A stretch of 38,660 nt of DNA from Patescibacteria group bacterium UBA6130. Its GTDB lineage: Bacteria > Patescibacteriota > Microgenomatia > UBA12405 > UBA6130. Of this stretch, positions 15,728 to 22,852 are shown piece after piece. The translations under genes and the position numbers were made by a program. Each line of letters begins with the position of its first letter. Positions within the stretch are counted from its first letter, which is position 1. The stretch covers positions 8,684 through 47,343 of the forward strand of contig DIVO01000041.1 of NCBI GenBank assembly GCA_002428285.1, read 5' to 3'. The notes beneath the pieces are model-generated. The model was not told the origin of the DNA and ran no database searches. It saw nothing but the letters and a program-made list of their open reading frames with translations.

Positions 15728-16138
15728 ATGGCCGACGAAAAAACTCAAGAAACAAAATTAGATTCTAAATTACAAAAAATTATCGACTCTGTAAGCGAAT
15801 TATCAGTTCTAGAGCTTTCCGAATTAGTCAAAGCTCTTGAGGATACTTTTGGAGTTCAGGCTATTGCCGCCGCCCCAGCCGCTGCTGCACCAGCCGGAGA
15901 AGGACAAGCTGCCGCTGAGGAAAAAGATTCCTTCACTGTGAGTTTAACCGCTGCAGGAAGCCAAAAGATTAACGTCATTAAAGCTTTAAGAGAAATCAAA
16001 CCTGATTTAGGGTTAAAGGAAGCTAAAGATATGACAGAGAAACTTCCAGCAGATGTTTTAGTTGATGCTAAAAAAGAAGAAGCCGAGGAAGCTAAAAAGA
16101 AATTAGAAGAAGCTGGAGCTACTGTAGAATTAAAGTAA
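15728..16138 (+). CDS. rplL: 50S ribosomal protein L7/L12
   Basis: 136 residues. N-terminal dimerisation helices (LQKIIDSVSELSVLELSELV), an Ala/Pro hinge (AAAPAAAAPAGEGQAAAE, about 47-64) and the factor-binding C-terminal domain (KINVIKALREIKPDLGLKEA). A Lys-rich SD region GGGTGAAGGAAG precedes the ATG and overlaps the rplJ stop, so the two are probably coupled. An intrinsic terminator follows the gene. Confidence 0.97.
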   Translation: MADEKTQETKLDSKLQKIIDSVSELSVLELSELVKALEDTFGVQAIAAAPAAAAPAGEGQAAAEEKDSFTVSLTAAGSQKINVIKALREIKPDLGLKEAKDMTEKLPADVLVDAKKEEAEEAKKKLEEAGATVELK

Positions 16139-16158
16139 TTTTTATTTAAATTACACTT

Positions 16159-16188
16159 GAACCCGCTCTTTTTAAAGGAGCGGGTTTT
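16159..16188 (+). terminator. rplJL terminator
   Basis: AACCCGCTC and GAGCGGGTT form a 9 bp GC-rich stem around a short AT-rich loop, followed by TTTT, 20 nt after rplL. Confidence 0.88.
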
Positions 16189-16196
16189 TGATTTCC

Positions 16197-16712
16197 TCAG
16201 GTGACATCTCTGCTATATTTTCCAGTTCTTGGACGCGAATGCCTTTGAGCACCTTCTTCAATAACTGTAAACCTTCCCACTCTTTGTTTCGATTGAAGTT
16301 CATTAGCTTTACAGTTGTGAGCAAAACACTTGGCAACTGTTCTAACCATGCAATTTATCATTAGGCTTAAAGTGGGAAATTTAACTCCTGTGTCTTCAGA
16401 TAGTTGTCTCACCCTTAACTCCATTGAGTTAAACTCTTCTCCGTTTTCATCAACCTGAATGAAAGCCTCTGGAAGAATGTCTAATTGAAGAGAATTTCTC
16501 CTGTCCGAATAATTATCTTTAAGATAAGAATGATATTCCTGTAAAATATTTCGTACTACCTGCAAATGACCATCTTCTATTCGATCTTTTAAAGTAGACT
16601 GGCTGTGTTCAATAACACTTTGCACAATAGGATTTTCTTCTTCCAAAACATCTTCTTTTAAACCCAATTCACTATAATTTATTTGTTGTAATTCTGGTTT
16701 TCTTTCAATCAT
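16197..16712 (-). CDS. Hypothetical protein
   Basis: 171 residues, not recognised. Acidic N-terminal half with helical character (VIEHSQSTLKDRIEDGHLQV), a middle region LPEAFIQVDENGEEFNSMEL, two Cys (MINCMVRTVAKCFAHNCKA, about 122-140, with a third at the end) and a basic tail. No signal peptide or membrane helix. It converges on the rplL terminator. Upstream DNA is AT-rich without SD. It may be a cytoplasmic or nucleic-acid-associated protein, but nothing decisive is seen. Confidence 0.55.
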   Translation of the reverse strand: MIERKPELQQINYSELGLKEDVLEEENPIVQSVIEHSQSTLKDRIEDGHLQVVRNILQEYHSYLKDNYSDRRNSLQLDILPEAFIQVDENGEEFNSMELRVRQLSEDTGVKFPTLSLMINCMVRTVAKCFAHNCKANELQSKQRVGRFTVIEEGAQRHSRPRTGKYSRDVT

Positions 16713-16846
16713 TTTTATTTAAGTTAAAAAAATAAACTAAACAATCTATATCAAAATCTATCAGTAATTTTTCTAGAAGTCAAATTTATAATCTGTTGTC
16801 TTATAATGCATAGCGCACATGATGTATTCTTGGGAAAGAAAATTAT

Positions 16847-18448
16847 ATGAATAAGATCCTCAATCTTTTACTATTATTAACAATCTTATTTCCTTTATCC
16901 ATATCGGCCCAAAATACCACTCAGACTCAAATTAATGATTTCGATATACAAATAAATATCGAAAAACAAGGGAAACTAGAAATAAAATATGAAATTAGCA
17001 CTTACTTCCCTGAACAAAGAATGCAATTTACCATCCCCCTTGCTCTGATTCATTCAAACGGAGAAAAAATCGTCAAACTCGAGCCAGACAATATCCAAGT
17101 GAAAAATCAAGCAAAGGAGATCCACTTTGAACTTGATAAAAAAAAATCCCGGGTTAATATTAATATTTCAAGCGAACAACCTTTTGAAAATAACGAAGTG
17201 TTCGAAGTCAGCTATGATGTTAATAAAGCGTTTGCCAAAGATTACTCTTTGGTATATAACCTTAGCGGCGATTGGGATATTAATATTCAAAATATTCATA
17301 CCATGATTTACTCACAGCACACTCCGATAAAAAATATAGACTGCTGGATAGAGGGAGATACTTCTAGCAAATGTCAATCCAACAACTACCAGCTTGAGGC
17401 TGAACTTAGCACCACTTCCCTTTTACATCCTCATCATGCTTTTATGGTCGAAGTTTACCTACAGGAAAACAACCTTGTCCTTCCTCCAAACTCAACTATT
17501 TCTAATAGGCTAATAAACAATATTGGCTATCCTCTAATTGTTATCCCCTTAATTCTTGCCATATATATTTGGTTTTCAAGAGGAAGAGATAGGAACGAAT
17601 CAATTGATCCCAAAGAACATTACGGCTCACCTCTTCCCGAAAAAAATCGCCTCCTGCCTGAACAGTTACGCATCCTGGATCATTTTTCACCTGCCCAACT
17701 GGACGTATTACTGGATGAAAAAGTCCATCCGAAAGACATTATGTCTGAATTGTTCGAGCTGGCCAGGCTTGGATACCTTAAAATTTCCAAACACAAATAC
17801 GGTAAAGGCATCCTCTCACACCCTGATTATGAATTCATCAAAACCGGAACGGGTGAAACTGAGTTAACAACCTATCAACAGTACCTTTACGAGAAAATTT
17901 TCAATAAATCAGACAGTGTTATGCTTTCAGATCTTCATTTTGGCCTTAACCGCATGAGCAGAATTAAAAATGAAATATACGAAAGCATGAAAAGAAATCA
18001 ACTTCTTGACGGCAATCCTCAAAGTATTCAGCTAACCTGGTTTATAGTTTTCTTTTTAATTTACTTAACCCTCTTTATCATTCTCTTTCTTCTTTCCTCA
18101 AGAACCGGCAATAACACCCCCTCATTATTACTATCCTTCACGGCCATACCAACCTACGGACTTATAAAATTTCTTCCCCGCAAAACTGCTCTTGGCTCTC
18201 AAATTAAAGAAAAGGTTGCTGAATTCAAAACTTTTACTGAATCTAGTCAATTTCTCAACGAAGACTCAAAGATAGTTGCACATACCCTGCCTCTAATTTT
18301 TGCCCTTGATAAAATAAATACTCTTTCAAATCTTCAGCAGCTGCCCACTTATTTAGAAAATTTTCAGCCTGAGAGTTTAGTTAAAGACCTAAAAAATATT
18401 AGCAGAGCATCTTCGAAATATATTAAGTTGCCAAAATTACCAATCTGA
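16847..18448 (+). CDS. DUF2207 membrane protein
   Basis: 533 residues. A signal peptide (ILNLLLLLTILFPLSISAQ, about 4-22) leads into an extracytoplasmic beta-rich domain (NDFDIQINIEKQGKLEIKYE). Then a membrane helix (YPLIVIPLILAIYIWF, about 228-243), a cytoplasmic winged-helix-like stretch (LSPAQLD and MSELFELARLGYLKI type), and two further helices (FIVFFLIYLTLFIILFLL, about 398-415, and a following one). This is the DUF2207 layout; function unknown. TATAAT at 16802-16807 and GGGAAAG before the ATG suggest an ordinary leader. Confidence 0.8.
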   Translation: MNKILNLLLLLTILFPLSISAQNTTQTQINDFDIQINIEKQGKLEIKYEISTYFPEQRMQFTIPLALIHSNGEKIVKLEPDNIQVKNQAKEIHFELDKKKSRVNINISSEQPFENNEVFEVSYDVNKAFAKDYSLVYNLSGDWDINIQNIHTMIYSQHTPIKNIDCWIEGDTSSKCQSNNYQLEAELSTTSLLHPHHAFMVEVYLQENNLVLPPNSTISNRLINNIGYPLIVIPLILAIYIWFSRGRDRNESIDPKEHYGSPLPEKNRLLPEQLRILDHFSPAQLDVLLDEKVHPKDIMSELFELARLGYLKISKHKYGKGILSHPDYEFIKTGTGETELTTYQQYLYEKIFNKSDSVMLSDLHFGLNRMSRIKNEIYESMKRNQLLDGNPQSIQLTWFIVFFLIYLTLFIILFLLSSRTGNNTPSLLLSFTAIPTYGLIKFLPRKTALGSQIKEKVAEFKTFTESSQFLNEDSKIVAHTLPLIFALDKINTLSNLQQLPTYLENFQPESLVKDLKNISRASSKYIKLPKLPI

Positions 18449-18502
18449 TAATTGTAAGAAAATTATTACAAACAAAGAAGTTAAAATATTCTAGAATAAT
18501 TC

Positions 18503-18570
18503 AGCAGGGAAGATACTTAAGTAGGAGCAGGTTTGCTTCCTCAGAGTTCTTTCCTGCTTTTAGTTTTAAT
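18503..18570 (+). ncRNA. Small structured RNA or branched terminator
   Basis: An 11 bp outer stem (18503-18513 with 18548-18558, one G-U) encloses TACTTAAGTA and a hairpin GGAGCA/TGCTTCC with a bulge, and is followed by TTTTAGTTTT. A TAGAAT hexamer (18492-18497) would place a start at the first base of the stem. It could be a 65 nt sRNA, or simply the DUF2207 terminator. No family recognised. Confidence 0.42.
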
Positions 18571-18575
18571 AGCTT

Positions 18576-19106
18576 TTATTCTTCAGAAGGACTATTCTCT
18601 CTTAAATTAATTGTCTGTGCCATAAGCTCTCCCAATACTCTTCCCTGATCTAAAGATGCTTTGCCTCTTCCGATATTATCGATTCTTCTCAAATACAAAC
18701 CGTCAACACCTTCAATTGACCCCTCAAACCTTGTCTCTACTTCGACTGAATCTGAACTGATAAAAAAACTTTGAGTTGTCATACGACCATCGGGGAATGT
18801 GTGAGTAATTGCAACAACCCGCTCATTCGGAAGTTCACTTTCGACTAATCTTTTCCAAATTCTATCTGGCAGAATAGAACCCAAACATCCCTTTCTTCCC
18901 CGATCAGAAATGATAAGTACTGTACCGCCTTGAGGATATGGCAGCAGTTTTTCAAAAGAAAGAATAAGATCTTCTCCCAATCCTTGTCTGACCGACTCTA
19001 AACGGTCAGGCGAAATATCATACCTTTCTCCTGCCAACTGGTCGGCATAGCCCATAAGTTCATGAGCAATTCTAACTTCAGGTTCGATCTCAGACCCTCT
19101 TTCCAT
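18576..19106 (-). CDS. Hypothetical protein
   Basis: 176 residues, not recognised. Possible alpha/beta core with hydrophobic strands (GGTVLIISDRG, about 60-70; RVVAITHTFPDGR, about 95-107), an acidic N-terminus and a polar C-terminus. The start MERGSEIEPEVR loosely resembles LERGEGVNIRPEIR in the 51-residue ORF at 20502-20657. No signal peptide. TATAAT ends 5 nt before the ATG, so the transcript is probably leaderless. It diverges from the dehydrogenase gene. Confidence 0.6.
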   Translation of the reverse strand: MERGSEIEPEVRIAHELMGYADQLAGERYDISPDRLESVRQGLGEDLILSFEKLLPYPQGGTVLIISDRGRKGCLGSILPDRIWKRLVESELPNERVVAITHTFPDGRMTTQSFFISSDSVEVETRFEGSIEGVDGLYLRRIDNIGRGKASLDQGRVLGELMAQTINLRENSPSEE

Positions 19107-19111
19107 ATCGC

Positions 19112-19117
19112 ATTATA
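19112..19117 (-). promoter_or_regulatory. -10 of the 176-residue hypothetical gene, leaderless type
   Basis: Minus-strand TATAAT, then 5 nt and the ATG. No clear -35. Confidence 0.5.
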
Positions 19118-19139
19118 TAACGTCTACTTAAATACCATC

Positions 19140-19168
19140 TTGATTGTCTTGGTTGGTTTGGCTATTAT
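19140..19168 (+). promoter_or_regulatory. Promoter of the 2-hydroxyacid dehydrogenase, leaderless type
   Basis: TTGATT (19140-19145), 17 bp, TATTAT (19163-19168), then 6 nt and the ATG. Confidence 0.65.
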
Positions 19169-19174
19169 GAAATT

Positions 19175-20173
19175 ATGAAAATAGCATTTTTTGAAGTTAA
19201 AGACTGGGAAAAAGATATAATTCTCGACTATGCTCAAAAACTTGAAGCAGATGTCTATTTTGATGAAATTGAGGAAAACATCGAAAGTGCCAAAGAATAT
19301 GAAATTCTTTCCACTTTTATTTATTCCGATCTTAGCGAAAAAATTCTAAAAAAGCTTCCAAACTTAAAAATGATCGCTACAAGATCAACTGGCTTTGATC
19401 ACATTGACTTAGAATACTGTTCAGCTAATAATATCGCCGTCTGCTCTGTGCCGTCTTATGGTGAACATACCGTAGCTGAACATGCTTTTGCTTTAATCTT
19501 AGCCTTAAGCCGAAAAATCGTTGAAGGTGCCCAGAGAGTTCAGCAAGGAGGGTTTTCTCCCGTTGGCCTAACTGGGTTTGATCTTAAAGACAAAACCCTT
19601 GCCGTAATTGGAATTGGCAATATCGGCAAATGGATGGTCAGATATGCTAAAGCTTTTAATATGAACGTGCTTGGAGTAACCAGAAGCAGAGATAAAAAAG
19701 AAGAGGAAAAGCTTGGCTACACCTGGTGCAACTTGGACTTAGCTTTAAAAGAAGCTGACATTGTTTCTCTTCATCTCCCCTACTTTCCCTCAACCCACCA
19801 CTTAATTAACAGAGATAATATTAAAAATATGAAGCCAGGCTCATTGCTGATTAATACCAGCAGGGGTCCTATCGTGGAAACAGAGGCAATTTTATGGGCA
19901 CTGGAAGAAGGAATCTTGGGAGGGGCGGGTTTGGATGTTTTGGAAGAAGAGGAAAAATTAGATAAACCCTGGGGTCTTTTTGATAAATTTATTTCTAAAG
20001 ACGATCTTCAAGAGCTGGTAACCGCTCATGTTTTAAGGGAAAAAAGAAATGTTATCATCACTCCACACAATGCCTTTAATACTATTGAGGCTGTTGAAAG
20101 AATCGTCCAAACCACTTATGAGAACATTAGTTCTTTCTTGAAAGATAAACCTACCAATCTTGTCAGTAAGTAA
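19175..20173 (+). CDS. D-isomer 2-hydroxyacid dehydrogenase (D-lactate dehydrogenase-like)
   Basis: 332 residues, the family length. NAD-binding VIGIGNIGKWM (about 148-158), SVPSYGEHTVAEHAFALIL (about 91-109), catalytic Arg in INTSRGPIVET (about 227-237), Glu in the GLDVLEEEE region, and His in ITPHNAFNT near 291. It reduces 2-oxo acids to D-2-hydroxy acids; the long GGAGLDVLEEEEKL loop and overall pattern favour the D-lactate branch, which would regenerate NAD+ in fermentation. Its 3' end overlaps the convergent hypothetical gene by 11 nt. Confidence 0.88.
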   Translation: MKIAFFEVKDWEKDIILDYAQKLEADVYFDEIEENIESAKEYEILSTFIYSDLSEKILKKLPNLKMIATRSTGFDHIDLEYCSANNIAVCSVPSYGEHTVAEHAFALILALSRKIVEGAQRVQQGGFSPVGLTGFDLKDKTLAVIGIGNIGKWMVRYAKAFNMNVLGVTRSRDKKEEEKLGYTWCNLDLALKEADIVSLHLPYFPSTHHLINRDNIKNMKPGSLLINTSRGPIVETEAILWALEEGILGGAGLDVLEEEEKLDKPWGLFDKFISKDDLQELVTAHVLREKRNVIITPHNAFNTIEAVERIVQTTYENISSFLKDKPTNLVSK

Positions 20174-20501
20174 TATTATCGGTTTTTTCTATAACATTAC
20201 GTAAAATTACAACTAAGGCAGCCCCTTCTTCTGATGATAGATGTCTATTTTCGATCTCATTAAAACAGTTTCTTTGAGTTTCTTTTTCCTTCTTAATTCT
20301 TGGTATCCCTCTATTTTTGATTTCAATTCTTGTAACCTCTGAACCGTTTGTAAATCTAACAGACATCCTTCTCCTGGATGGAATAAGGTCTGCTAATATA
20401 TTAGTTTCATCAACATCAATAATAGAAATAACAGAGCTATTTCTCTCACCGCAAAGACCACAAAAAGCCCCAAGAGTTCTTGGGGGAATGTTTTTTTTCA
20501 T
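20163..20501 (-). CDS. Small protein with a CxxC knuckle
   Basis: 112 residues, not recognised. The N-terminus contains CGLCGER (about 14-20), half of a zinc site, followed by beta-like segments (SVISIIDVDETNILADLIPS and RMSVRFTNGSEVTRIEI) and a basic stretch. It starts immediately after the TAG stop of a 51-residue ORF (stop and ATG adjacent), so the two are almost certainly co-translated. It overlaps the 3' end of the dehydrogenase gene by 11 nt. Confidence 0.6.
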   Translation of the reverse strand: MKKNIPPRTLGAFCGLCGERNSSVISIIDVDETNILADLIPSRRRMSVRFTNGSEVTRIEIKNRGIPRIKKEKETQRNCFNEIENRHLSSEEGAALVVILRNVIEKTDNITY

Positions 20502-20657
20502 CTACTCGAGCTCTTCTGAGGAAAAGATTTGAGTATACTCACCCGAATTGTCTCCTCTTAAATTTAAAGCCTCAATTGATAACTCGTATAACTCGGGATT
20601 AAGATCTCTAATCTCTGGTCTAATGTTGACCCCCTCTCCTCTTTCTAAAATATTCAT
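20502..20657 (-). CDS. 51-residue hypothetical protein
   Basis: MNILERGEGVNIRPEIRDLN begins a 51-residue acidic protein ending FSSEELE. The AAGGA SD about 9 nt before the ATG and the exact abutment of its stop to the next ATG argue that it is real. Its first residues resemble the start of the 176-residue protein at 18576-19106. Function unknown. Confidence 0.5.
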   Translation of the reverse strand: MNILERGEGVNIRPEIRDLNPELYELSIEALNLRGDNSGEYTQIFSSEELE

Positions 20658-20945
20658 ATAAATTTTCCTTTCCCAATAAAAATAAAATATATTAAATAAA
20701 AATATTTTTTTGAATTGAACGGTAATCAGACTCTTTTATAATATCTCTCATTTTTTGCAAAGAAATTATATCATACGCCATCTAAATATATCATTATTTT
20801 GAACCGCTGTGTAAGCTAGTTAAAAGTATTAATTATTCTAAAATACTCAAGAATGTAATACTACGCTAATAAACCGCAACTCCTTCGGTTGAAGTTGTTT
20901 TTAAACAAAGGCAATTATTAGAAAACAGGCTCTACTAACATATAA
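20658..20945. other. AT-rich intergenic region
   Basis: No convincing gene. Contains a weak hairpin CAACT..AGTTG followed by TTTTT near 20880-20905 and several TATAAT-like words. Confidence 0.5.
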
Positions 20946-21145
20946 TCAAGCTCGTCTTAATTGAAAACAAGCAAATTTCTGTTAGCTTTGCTTATATGAC
21001 ATCAAGACTTCTTACTGCCCTGATCAAGATCTTCTTAAATGAAATTAGATCGTCTTAAATAAAATCAAGATCTTCTTATTGCCTTGGTCAAGATCTTCTT
21101 AAATAAAATCAAGATCTTCTTATTGCCTTGGTCAAGATCGTCTTA
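20946..21145. repeat. Periodic TCAAGATCTTCTTA repeat array
   Basis: Seven clear copies of the word TCAAGATCTTCTTA or close variants, with AGA cores at 21005, 21027, 21047, 21068, 21091, 21112 and 21135, that is 20-23 bp apart. More diverged copies reach back to 20946. Part is an exact 44 bp tandem duplication. The last copy forms the 3' end of the MscS-like gene. Confidence 0.8.
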
Positions 21146-21530
21146 TATGCCCTCTTAGCTTCTGAACTAAATCCTTAGCATCTGGCTCAAGCGCTTTTCC
21201 AAAGGATAAACCTAAAGCAATGGCGATGGCAAAAGCTAATCCATTAACAAAAGCACCAATGATAGTTCTGCCTATGCCTAAATAGTCAAGAACCACCAAA
21301 ACTAACAATAGCTTACCCAAATACCAAACGATGTCCATAAGCGTAGAAATTAAAGCATTGTCAATCTTAAGACCGCCCAAATCCAGCTTCTTAAGAATTC
21401 CAATCGCCAGTTTCAGTAAGTAAGAGCCTAAAAACCAAATTACAACAGCAACGATCAATTTAGGAAGAAAAAAAGCCATTTGGTTTAGAAGCTGTTGAAA
21501 AGAGTTGACTAATACATCAATAAATTCCAT
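21132..21530 (-). CDS. MscS-like conserved TM-helix protein
   Basis: 132 residues with three hydrophobic helices (FFLPKLIVAVVIWFLGSYLL, about 18-37; IVWYLGKLLLVLVVLDYLGI; and AFVNGLAFAIAIALGLSFG), the last resembling the pore helix of small mechanosensitive channels. It lacks the cytoplasmic beta domain of full MscS, so it is the short form seen in many genomes; channel activity is unproven. A perfect SD, AAGGAGGTGA, precedes the ATG. Its last codons, RRS and stop, are one unit of the downstream repeat array. Confidence 0.75.
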   Translation of the reverse strand: MEFIDVLVNSFQQLLNQMAFFLPKLIVAVVIWFLGSYLLKLAIGILKKLDLGGLKIDNALISTLMDIVWYLGKLLLVLVVLDYLGIGRTIIGAFVNGLAFAIAIALGLSFGKALEPDAKDLVQKLRGHIRRS

Positions 21531-21598
21531 GTTAACTCACCTCCTTTCATATCTATAAAAAGCATAAACAACCTGCCAAACAAAGTCAAGAAAGCAAG

Positions 21599-22213
21599 TT
21601 ATGCTGTTTTCTCAAGCATTTTGGCAAAGGCATTTTGAAGAGTATCTAGCTCATCCTTGGTAAACGGCTGCAAAACATATTTTTCTCCCGGGATTCTCTC
21701 CTCAGCCAATCTGTTATCAACCCCGATTCTTAATCTCCAAAAATCTTTAGCTTTCAAACAATCTTCGATTGAGGACACGCCTTTGTGCAAAGGGGAGCTC
21801 TTGCTCTTATTTAATTTCCACTCCCCAAGCCTTAGGTCAAGCTCGTCGTGAACCACTAAAAGTTGATTGCTGGCATCAGAAAATATTCCTTTTATTCCCT
21901 CTCCAAAAATAGTATCAGATACATAATCAAAATGGAGAGAGCCATCAGCCTGATCCGCGTAGGTAAAATTCAGCTTTTCTTGGTTAATCTTATCCATAAT
22001 CTTCTTAACCGCAATCCCAGATTTGTTCATAAAGGTTGAGGGTTTAACTAACGCCAAGCCTTCTCTGCCAGTTATGGCTGATTTAAGAAATTTATCATTC
22101 CGCCAGCTTAACTTTTCTTTTTCCGCCCAATAGTCAACAAACATGAAGCCGGTATTATGACGAGTTTTTTGGTATTCTCTGCCTGGGTTTCCCAACCCGA
22201 TTACAGTAAGCAT
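21599..22213 (-). CDS. pth: Peptidyl-tRNA hydrolase
   Basis: 204 residues from the ATG at 22213 (MLTVIGLGNPG); an in-frame TTG 15 nt upstream lies over the -10. Pth recycles peptidyl-tRNA. Motifs: GLGNPGREYQKTRHNTGF with the catalytic His, KPSTFMNKSG, VHDELDLRLG with the catalytic Asp, and HKGVSSI in place of HNGLRSI. About 35 extra residues (NQEKLNFTYADQADGSLHFD and on) are inserted before the VHDELD strand compared with the usual enzyme. TACAAT with an upstream TG ends 5 nt before the ATG, so the mRNA is probably leaderless. Confidence 0.92.
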   Translation of the reverse strand: MLTVIGLGNPGREYQKTRHNTGFMFVDYWAEKEKLSWRNDKFLKSAITGREGLALVKPSTFMNKSGIAVKKIMDKINQEKLNFTYADQADGSLHFDYVSDTIFGEGIKGIFSDASNQLLVVHDELDLRLGEWKLNKSKSSPLHKGVSSIEDCLKAKDFWRLRIGVDNRLAEERIPGEKYVLQPFTKDELDTLQNAFAKMLEKTA

Positions 22214-22218
22214 GGGTA

Positions 22219-22227
22219 ATTGTAACA
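22219..22227 (-). promoter_or_regulatory. Extended -10, leaderless-type promoter of pth
   Basis: Minus-strand TGTTACAAT ends 5 nt before the pth ATG. No good -35. Confidence 0.5.
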
Positions 22228-22288
22228 AATTTTAAAAGAGGTTTTTTTAGTTCCCATCAAATGTTTAGTGAGTAAGTCAAGAAAAAAG

Positions 22289-22585
22289 AAAAGCCGACAG
22301 CAAAGAAAAAATCCTCAAGATGAGGACAGGTTTCCAAACCTGGAATAGTATTGAGGAAATCTATCCTCCATTCCAAGCGTCACCCCGTTATGCCCTAATA
22401 AAAAGGAGGGGAAGAGGAAAACTTAGCCTCTTCCCACTCCAGGAGGGGGAACTGGGAGGACATACTGTCCTTATTTCTAGGCTAAAGATAATTTCTAGCT
22501 CAAAAATAAGGACAGCTTGCTATCGGCTTTTTAAAGTGCGTTTTTTCGATCTTGGCCGCGCTAATACGACGGATCAAAACCAACT
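22289..22585 (-). ncRNA. Candidate multibranched noncoding RNA
   Basis: A 15-pair closing stem (22517-22531 with 22289-22303, one G-U on the minus strand) encloses a 12 bp perfect hairpin (22504-22515 with 22465-22476), a 13 bp hairpin with one bulge (22427-22440 with 22405-22417), further hairpins, and a terminator hairpin TCCTCA/TGAGGA with a T6 tail (22306-22326). A promoter lies upstream. Coding evidence is poor on both strands. I see no RNase P, tmRNA, SRP or T-box signatures. Confidence 0.55.
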
Positions 22586-22590
22586 ATATA

Positions 22591-22620
22591 ATTATACCTT
22601 AATAAAAACTTGTTCTTCAA
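22591..22620 (-). promoter_or_regulatory. Promoter of the candidate ncRNA
   Basis: Minus-strand TTGAAG (22615-22620), 18 bp, TATAAT (22591-22596); start predicted near 22585. Confidence 0.6.
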
Positions 22621-22669
22621 TATTTTATTCCTCTTGAACTCTATCATACAAACTATTAGAATTAATTAT

Positions 22670-22852
22670 GGCTGGGATGAGCCACTGTTAAATAATGGGA
22701 AGGCTCAAAAAAAGTTGACTTTAGATAAACTTATCGAAAATCGACTTCTCCCACCGGGAATCCGGTGTAAATCCGGAACTGTGCCGCAGCGGTAAGGGAA
22801 TATTTATTTCCTAAGTCCGAAGACCGACCAGCCTGAAGGTTTCGCGCAAAAC
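22670..22852 (+). promoter_or_regulatory. Cobalamin riboswitch
   Basis: The B12 core is clear: GGGAATCCGGTGTAAATCCGG (22756-22776, read with wobble), ACTGTGCCGCAGCGGTAA and AAGTCCGAAGACC (22813-22825). P1 is GGCTGG (22670-22675) with CCAGCC (22828-22833). The conserved GCCACTG...GGGAAGGC helix lies upstream of the core (22679-22706) instead of between the CGGTAA and AGTCCGAAGACC segments, where only a small hairpin is found. A loop GTTT-CGCGCA-AAAC (22839-22852) between GAAGG and the ATG may kiss the core and block initiation. Confidence 0.88.

Noticed and set aside
16825..16857. Short ORF MMYSWERKLYE ending over the DUF2207 start
   Set aside because: No biased codons or SD; overlap is likely chance.
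20946..21145. CRISPR array
   Set aside because: Units are only 20-23 bp apart, with no unique 30 bp spacers and no cas genes nearby.
22289..22585. Identity as RNase P, tmRNA, SRP or T-box RNA
   Set aside because: Conserved signature words for each were looked for on both strands and not found.
22320..22637. 105-codon ORF on the plus strand
   Set aside because: It runs through the ncRNA stems, shows no protein-like pattern or SD, and the structures explain the sequence better.
22610..22795. 61-codon ORF over the riboswitch
   Set aside because: It covers the cobalamin riboswitch core; no coding signals.
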